NCBI RefSeq assembly: GCF_000227725.2
Contig: NZ_MU255056.1
Coordinates: 1,979,837 to 2,038,477, forward strand
Origin: Thiorhodospira sibirica ATCC 700588
GTDB lineage: Bacteria; Pseudomonadota; Gammaproteobacteria; Ectothiorhodospirales; Ectothiorhodospiraceae
DNA: 58,641 bases
Direction of reading: 5' to 3'
Shown here: positions 53,796 through 58,641 of the stretch, in pieces
Layout of the letters: every line of letters starts with the position of its first letter
How positions within the stretch are numbered: the first letter of the stretch is position 1
Translations under genes and position numbers: made by a program
The notes under the pieces: generated by a model
What the model was told of the DNA's origin: nothing
The model's input: only the letters and a program-made list of their open reading frames with translations
Database searches by the model: none

Positions 53796-55238
53796 TGTCA
53801 ACCCAATTCAGAAAAGTCCCCTTTTGTGCAAAGCAGAAGTGTCCCCCGTAGAATGCGTGGTTATGGTGTTTGGGCTGGTGCCGGAGTGATGTTGCCCCGA
53901 CCTCTCCAAGGGTGGTCCGGCGCCGGTTTGTAGGTTGGCTTGGCGGTCTGTTTTGCCTTGGCCTGGTCGACGCTGTGGTGGACACTTTTTTCATCATCCA
54001 GCGGTGTGGGCGGTTCGCCCTCAGCCAACAGACGGTAAGGCATGATGTGCCCCTGGTGCAGGAGGGTGATGGTGCCGTCGAAGGCCTCGCAGACGGTGAG
54101 GGTGGCACCCCGCAGGCGGTAGCCCTTGCCCTGTCCCTGAAGCTGATATTCCCGGTTCTTGAACTGGAAGCAAAGGTTCTTGGAGAGCTTACGGGTATGG
54201 TGCATGCAAAGGATGAGGGCCTGCTCCTCGGGGCTGTGCAGCACCGGTCGGTGGGCATCCTGGGGGCTTTGTGGCTCGACGGCGAAGCGGGCGTTGAAGT
54301 CGGCCATGAAGGTGGGGAGGAAGGCGTTGGCGGCGTCGATGTCCGAGATCTCACGCAGGCGCAGCTCCTTGACCAAACGGTCTTGCAGGGTCTGGTTGGC
54401 CCGCTCCACCCGCCCCTTGGCCTGAGGCGTGTTGGCATGAATGGCGGCGATGTCGAGGGTCTTGAGGGCGCGGGAAAACTGGGTCAGCTCCCCGTCGTGC
54501 TCAGGATGATTGACACGGAAGATGCTGTGTTTGTCTGAGTAGAGGGCCACCGGACGTCCGTGCTGATCCAGGTATTGCTGTAGGGTCTCCATGTAGGCCT
54601 GGGTGGTCTCGGCGGGCACGAAGCGCAGGGCCATCAGGCGCCCTGTGGCGTCGTCGATGAACACAATCAGGGTACAGCGCGGGCCGCGCACCTCAAACCA
54701 GTCATGGGGCGAGCCGTCGATTTGAATGAGCTCCCCCAGGCAGGGGCGGCGTGGACGGCGCTGATGAATGCGGGCTTGCTTGCGTTGCTTGGGCTGCCAT
54801 AGCCCATCGGCCACCATCCACTGGCGCAGGGTCTCGACCGAGAGATGATGACCATGGCGCTCGGCCAGCTTTTCGCAGGCCAGGGTGGGGCCAAAGTCGG
54901 TGTAGTGCGTCTTGACCAAGGCGAGCACCTCCTGGCGTACTGTCTCGGCAATGGCGTTATTGGGACGTCGGCCACGGTGGCCACTGCGTAGCCCTGTCGC
55001 CCCATGCTCACGATAGCGGCGAACCAGGCGCTTGACCTGGCGCACGCTCAACCCCAGGCGCTGGGCCGCCTCGGCCTGCCGCAGATGCTTGTTCGCCACC
55101 GCCTGAATCATCTCTAGTCGGTCAATTTCTTTGTGACTCATCGTAATGTGCTCCTTCGTCATGCGTGCCCCTCCCGCTTAAATATAAAGGGGACATTTTA
55201 GAATTGGACGAAGGGGACATTACTGCTTTGGGCTAACA
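53796..55238 (-). mobile_element. ISNCY-type insertion sequence
   Basis: Imperfect 28-bp inverted ends: TGTCAACCCAATTCAG... at 53796 and the complement of TGTTAGCCCAAAGCAG... ending at 55238, both continuing to GTCCCCTT. A second GTCCCC motif lies inside each end. No clear target duplication is visible. It encodes one transposase and is inserted between copy D and the left 70-bp repeat. Confidence 0.7.
53861..55141 (-). CDS. ISNCY-family DDE transposase
   Basis: The product has 426 aa from the ATG at 55141 (MSHKEIDRLEMIQAV). An N-terminal helix-turn-helix pair (about 1-70, AAQRLGLSVRQVKRLVRRY) is followed by an integrase core with IQIDGSPHDWF (first Asp), LYSDKHSIFRV (second Asp) and PQAKGRVERANQTLQDRLVKE (Glu). 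The C-terminal tail is Lys/Pro-rich. The frame is intact, so the IS may be active. Confidence 0.88.
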   Translation of the reverse strand: MSHKEIDRLEMIQAVANKHLRQAEAAQRLGLSVRQVKRLVRRYREHGATGLRSGHRGRRPNNAIAETVRQEVLALVKTHYTDFGPTLACEKLAERHGHHLSVETLRQWMVADGLWQPKQRKQARIHQRRPRRPCLGELIQIDGSPHDWFEVRGPRCTLIVFIDDATGRLMALRFVPAETTQAYMETLQQYLDQHGRPVALYSDKHSIFRVNHPEHDGELTQFSRALKTLDIAAIHANTPQAKGRVERANQTLQDRLVKELRLREISDIDAANAFLPTFMADFNARFAVEPQSPQDAHRPVLHSPEEQALILCMHHTRKLSKNLCFQFKNREYQLQGQGKGYRLRGATLTVCEAFDGTITLLHQGHIMPYRLLAEGEPPTPLDDEKSVHHSVDQAKAKQTAKPTYKPAPDHPWRGRGNITPAPAQTP

Positions 55239-55248
55239 CAGGCTTCCG

Positions 55249-55315
55249 TTGCGACTTGACAGGCACCCGGACCGAAGATATATTGCGGTGAAAGCGGTTG
55301 GATTTCCTATCCTTC
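55249..55315. repeat. 70-bp direct repeat, left copy
   Basis: GCTTCCGTTGCGACTTGACAG.. CGGTTGGATTTCCTATCCTTC, about 90 percent like 58317-58388 by eye and in the same orientation. It cuts off the C-terminus of the GH15-like fragment and lies on the far side of that fragment from the IS91 transposase. Probably a terminal sequence of the rolling-circle element. Confidence 0.75.
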
Positions 55316-56478
55316 GACCAAAGCTCAAGCTGGGTGGCTTTTTCGTAGACTTCATCCAGCAAATCTGCCACCGTTAGGGGGCGATCGCTCTCCCAGGGAA
55401 GTTCGTAGGTCAGTCCTTCTACTTCACAGAGGGTGTCTAGCAGCTCGATTTGTTCGTAGAGGCTAGCGGATTGTTTTAATTGGTCTAGGATAGCTTCAGC
55501 TTCAGTTTCGCATTCCAGCAAAAACTCCTGGGGCCCAGTCAGCGGCTGGTTGACCGCTGGATCAAAGGGTAAGAATTTGGGCTTGGGCGGGACAGGACGT
55601 ACGGGCGCTTGGCTAAAGCGGAAATCATGGACGAAATCAATGCGCTCTATCGCCGCTGTGGAAATTAACTGGTTCAGCGGCGCAACGCGCACGGAGACAT
55701 CATCACAGCGGCCGCTCATCAACTCCTGAATCAGCTTCAGTAACGGTGATTCACCAATGGCGCTGGGCTGACCTACTTCAAACATGCTGTGGGTTAGCAA
55801 CAGGGTAAGAGTGGGGCGTCCTAACTGGCTCCAGTGGCGCTGGATATAGGCTAGTTCGCCTTTGATTTGGGCAACCAGGAAGTGGTAGTCGATGGTTAGA
55901 TAAAACTGCTGCTGATCCAAAAACGAAGGTAAGAAAGCTATGGCATCGCCATGGACGTAGAAGAGGCGGGACGTGGTCAGGCTGCGCAGGCGGCGCAGGG
56001 GACGCCCTGATAGCCCCAGGACGTCGTTGCGGCCAATTTGGCTGTAGATAACGGCTAGCTCTGCGGCATGGCGAATTTGCACCGGCTCCACTTGGCTGGG
56101 CACCTGGGTGGGCACGCCATAGGTGGATAGCTGGGCCTGCAGGGCTTCATCTTCGGCAATCAGGGCAACCTGCACCAGCGGTGCTTGGGGAGCCTGGAGG
56201 GATAAATGCCGTCCTAGGGGATCGAGATCGCCCACGGCAATCAAATGCTCTGACAGCAGTTGCCCTAGGTAGTAGAGGCTCTGGGCCCAGACCAGCGGCA
56301 CATTGTCATTGGGCTGGCGGATTTGGCTGCCGGGGTCGTCGCGTTCGGCATCCAGATGCTCTGGGGGGACATAGTACAGTTCCGGGAGCAGCATCCGTCC
56401 ATTCTGTTCCACCAGCACCGATTGCAGGCGCTGTTGATAGTCGTCGATCTGAGGGCGATCGCCAATGTGGACAGCCAT
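55316..56478 (-). pseudogene. Fragment of a cyanobacterial-looking GH15/phosphorylase-kinase-like protein
   Basis: About 390 aa of minus-strand coding, from MAVHIGDRPQIDDYQQRLQ to QLELWSK. The blocks RMLLPELYYVPPEHLDAERD and NDNVPLVWAQSLYYLGQLL match the C-terminal part of long glucoamylase-like (GH15, phosphorylase kinase alpha/beta) proteins I associate with cyanobacteria. The N-terminal catalytic part is absent and the C-terminus runs into the repeat at 55249. Codon use (more CTA, TTA and GGG-type choices) differs from the neighbours. A ribosome-binding-like GAGGGGAGG precedes the ATG at 56478. Confidence 0.55.
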
Positions 56479-56737
56479 GCATGCCTCCCCTCAAAATTTG
56501 CGAAAAACGCATTATAGAGGATATTGATCGAGGGAAAATCTGTCGATAACGTGAAAGGGTGCTGAATGACGGGAACAGGATCGCCGCGATCAGCTTTGAT
56601 CTAGGGTGGCTGACCCTGCTCACCGATCAGGCGAGAGCACGACGCTTGGCATAGAACCAGACCGGAACCGCGTGACAGGATCTGGAAACTTCAGTATCGT
56701 GTCATTATCACTAGACCTTCACGGACACCGCCCGGAC

Positions 56738-58180
56738 ATGGACGTCCAACTGCAGGGATGCGTCGCCGCTCCCTACCGCCGCCGTCGCCCCGCCGATACA
56801 CTGCTCTATCGGGTGGTGCAAAACCACCTGGAGACTTTTCTCTCGCGGGGGCGGGACGCGTGGTGGGAGACGCAGGTACCACCGCATGCAGAGCGCGAAC
56901 TGAGGCGTTTTTTGGAGTGTGGCATCCTGGCCCATGGTTTTGCCCGCGCCCGCTGTGACGCCTGCGGCCATGACGTTCTGATCGCCTTCTCCTGCAAAGG
57001 CCGGGGTGTCTGCCCGTCCTGCAACACGCGGCGCATGGCCGAGACCGCAGCACATCTGGCCGATCACGTTCTGCCTCGCGTGCCGGTGCGCCAGTGGGTC
57101 CTGTCCGTACCCAAGCGGCTACGCTATCACCTCCAGCACGACCGCGAAGCCCTCAACAGTGCCTTGCGCATTTTTCTGGATGCGATTGAGCGCCACCTGT
57201 GCGGCAGCCTGGGTGCCAGTACCCAGGCACGCACCGGGGCGGTGGCCTTCATCCACCGATTCGGTTCCGCGCTGAATGAGCACACGCACTTCCATGTCGT
57301 CGTGATCGACGGCGTGTTCGAGCCCGACCCGGAGCGGGGTGTCCGGTTCATCGCGGCAGAGGCCATCGACGCCGACGCCGTGCGCGTCGTGCAAACGCAG
57401 GTGCGCCGCCGCATTCTCCGGGCATTCGTGCGCCGTGGGCGGATCGATACCCAGACCCGAAAAGAGATGGAAGCGTGGGACCACGGCGGCGGGTTTTCGC
57501 TGGATGCGAGCGTGCGCATCGAGGCGGACGACCGCAAGGGCCTGGAACGGCTGCTGCGCTACTGCGCTCGTCCTCCCTTCGCCGCCGACCGGCTGGAGGA
57601 ACTCGACCCGCAGTGGCTGATCTATCGCTTGCCCAAACCGGGTCCGGACGGGCGCACCCAGATCATCCTCACGCCGCTGGAGCTGATCGGCCGCATCGCC
57701 GCGTTGGTCCCGCCGCCCCGGCAGCATCGCCACCGGTACTATGGCGTACTCGCCCCAAACTCACCGCTGCGCCCCGCCGTCACCGCTCTGGCACCCGAGG
57801 CTGTAGTCCCGGCGCCGACATCCCACCGGGCGGTGAAAACCGCAGCGGAGGATCTGCCCACAACCCTCTGGCGCTCTCCCGCCCGCTACCTCTGGGTGAT
57901 GCTGCTGGCGCGCATCTACGAGGCGTTTCCGTTGACCTGCCCGCAGTGCGGCGCCGAGATGCGGATTCTCGCCTTCATCACCGAGGCGGTGGACGTTCGG
58001 GCCATCCTGGAGCACATCGGCGAACCCGCCACCCCGCCCCGTATCGCCCAGGCGCGGGGTCCGCCGGAGTGGTACGAGGACGCTACGGAGCATGCCATCG
58101 CCGCTGAGGCAGGTTCCGCAGGTGATCCCTACGCCCAGCCCGCGCCGGAGTGCGAGTACGACCAGCGGGTGTCCTGGTAA
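56738..58180 (+). CDS. IS91-family rolling-circle transposase
   Basis: The product has 480 aa from the ATG at 56738; the frame extends to 56606. It has the N-terminal zinc finger (CDACGHDVLIAFSCKGRGVC, then CPSC), the HUH motif NEHTHFHVVVID, the catalytic tyrosine region RLLRYCARPPFA and the C-terminal CPQCGAEMRIL. Very GC-rich compared with the GH15 fragment beside it. Frame intact. The 56479-56737 spacer holds the probable junction between the fragment and the IS; no other gene is seen. Confidence 0.9.
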   Translation: MDVQLQGCVAAPYRRRRPADTLLYRVVQNHLETFLSRGRDAWWETQVPPHAERELRRFLECGILAHGFARARCDACGHDVLIAFSCKGRGVCPSCNTRRMAETAAHLADHVLPRVPVRQWVLSVPKRLRYHLQHDREALNSALRIFLDAIERHLCGSLGASTQARTGAVAFIHRFGSALNEHTHFHVVVIDGVFEPDPERGVRFIAAEAIDADAVRVVQTQVRRRILRAFVRRGRIDTQTRKEMEAWDHGGGFSLDASVRIEADDRKGLERLLRYCARPPFAADRLEELDPQWLIYRLPKPGPDGRTQIILTPLELIGRIAALVPPPRQHRHRYYGVLAPNSPLRPAVTALAPEAVVPAPTSHRAVKTAAEDLPTTLWRSPARYLWVMLLARIYEAFPLTCPQCGAEMRILAFITEAVDVRAILEHIGEPATPPRIAQARGPPEWYEDATEHAIAAEAGSAGDPYAQPAPECEYDQRVSW

Positions 58181-58316
58181 AGCAGCTCCCTTGGGCTGCT
58201 AGCCCCACCGTTGCCCGCTTTCCACAACCCAACCCATCGCCCACCGGAAAAACCGTCTCGCCACCCCTTGGCGGGCCGATTTCAGACACGCATAGGCTGC
58301 CGACGCTGCTCAGACG

Positions 58317-58388
58317 GGGCTTCCGTTGCGACTTGACAGGCCCCCGGGGCGAAGGGATATTGCGGTGAAGGCGGTTGGATTTCCTATC
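58317..58388. repeat. 70-bp direct repeat, right copy
   Basis: Second copy of the 55249 repeat, 136 bp after the transposase stop. It is followed by CTTCC/CTTATCC simple repeats (58385-58420). Its position suggests one end of the IS91-type element. Confidence 0.75.
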
Positions 58389-58625
58389 CTTCCTTCCTTT
58401 CCTTATCCTTTCCTTATCCTTCAATCGGTTAATAACCCTCACCGCCTCGTAGAGCGCGAAGTTGTATTGGCGCTTTATAACCAAGCCAAGCCAAACAACA
58501 GCTATTCAAACGTTTCTGAAACTGTACGCAACTGGTTTGAGGTAGAAGCAAAACGGCAGGGCTGGACTTCAGTCCAATTTGTCAATCAGGCAGCAGTCTT
58601 GGTCGCAACCGTAACCTTGGGCTAA
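58389..58625 (+). CDS. Unrecognised C-terminal fragment at the window edge
   Basis: Following the repeat, an open frame gives NNPHRLVEREVVLALYNQ and VRNWFEVEAKRQGWTSVQFV, with a stop at 58623-58625. No start or ribosome binding site is visible, so it is probably the end of a gene broken by the mobile element. Composition is less GC-rich than the transposase, like the GH15 fragment. Confidence 0.3.
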   Translation, partial: LPSFPYPFLILQSVNNPHRLVEREVVLALYNQAKPNNSYSNVSETVRNWFEVEAKRQGWTSVQFVNQAAVLVATVTLG

Positions 58626-58641
58626 CTTTTGCCACACCTAA

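Noticed and set aside
57475-58107. 210-aa frame inside the IS91 transposase
   Set aside because: Arg/Pro/Gly-rich alternative frame of a GC-rich gene.

Overview
The window looks like a chromosomal contig of a gammaproteobacterium. It carries minCDE, mreBCD, a pilU-type ATPase, secB-gpsA, metA, folB, dusA and an IscA-type protein, all with moderate-to-high GC. I cannot place it below class. No rRNA, tRNA or canonical CRISPR array was found by eye.

Left end (1-14.5 kb) is accessory. An AT-rich segment (about 0.25-4.85 kb) carries a minus-strand module: an unrecognised 201-aa protein, a free-standing group II-like reverse transcriptase, a protein made of two tandem Cas2 domains, and a Cas1 with intact metal ligands. 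No CRISPR repeats, leader or effector genes are visible here. Next to it, a plus-strand run (5.0-8.3 kb) encodes an E2-like protein, two short paralogous membrane proteins that both begin MANIPHS, a NYN-domain ribonuclease-like protein and a JAB-E1 fusion; this is a ubiquitin-like conjugation and deconjugation cassette with no recognisable free ubiquitin-like protein. A tnpB remnant separates it from a second run (8.7-13.6 kb) with three dynamin-type GTPases and a small membrane-anchored protein. Together these form a probable conflict or defence island.

Middle (14.5-41.8 kb) is mostly housekeeping: two TerD-family proteins, an MsbA-like ABC exporter, an MFS transporter, a NodI-like ATPase, a DUF3299 protein, minCDE, a 3-hydroxyisobutyrate-dehydrogenase-family enzyme, a fused oligopeptide ABC ATPase, pilU, metA, a P-loop kinase-like protein, mreBCD, a di-haem peroxidase, folB, an A-type Fe-S carrier, secB, gpsA, an AAA+ ATPase with an unusual N-terminus, an inositol-phosphatase-family enzyme, a Sel1 protein and a TauE-type permease.

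Right part (41.9-58.6 kb) has an MmeI-like single-chain restriction-modification enzyme, a membrane zinc metallopeptidase, a lone hypD, a glycogen/maltodextrin operon (glgC, GH57, malQ), dodecin and dusA. It ends in a mobile-element zone: a tnpB-derived mini-element, an ISNCY-type IS, a displaced cyanobacterial-looking GH15-like gene fragment and an IS91-family transposase, flanked by two copies of a roughly 70-bp repeat.

Several repeat families thread through the intergenic spaces. There are four deletion derivatives of one IS605/TnpB-type element, three of which keep the right end where omega RNAs normally lie. There is also a 206-bp nested palindrome beside minC, and several hairpin repeats found beside genes and, in one case, supplying a gene's stop codon.
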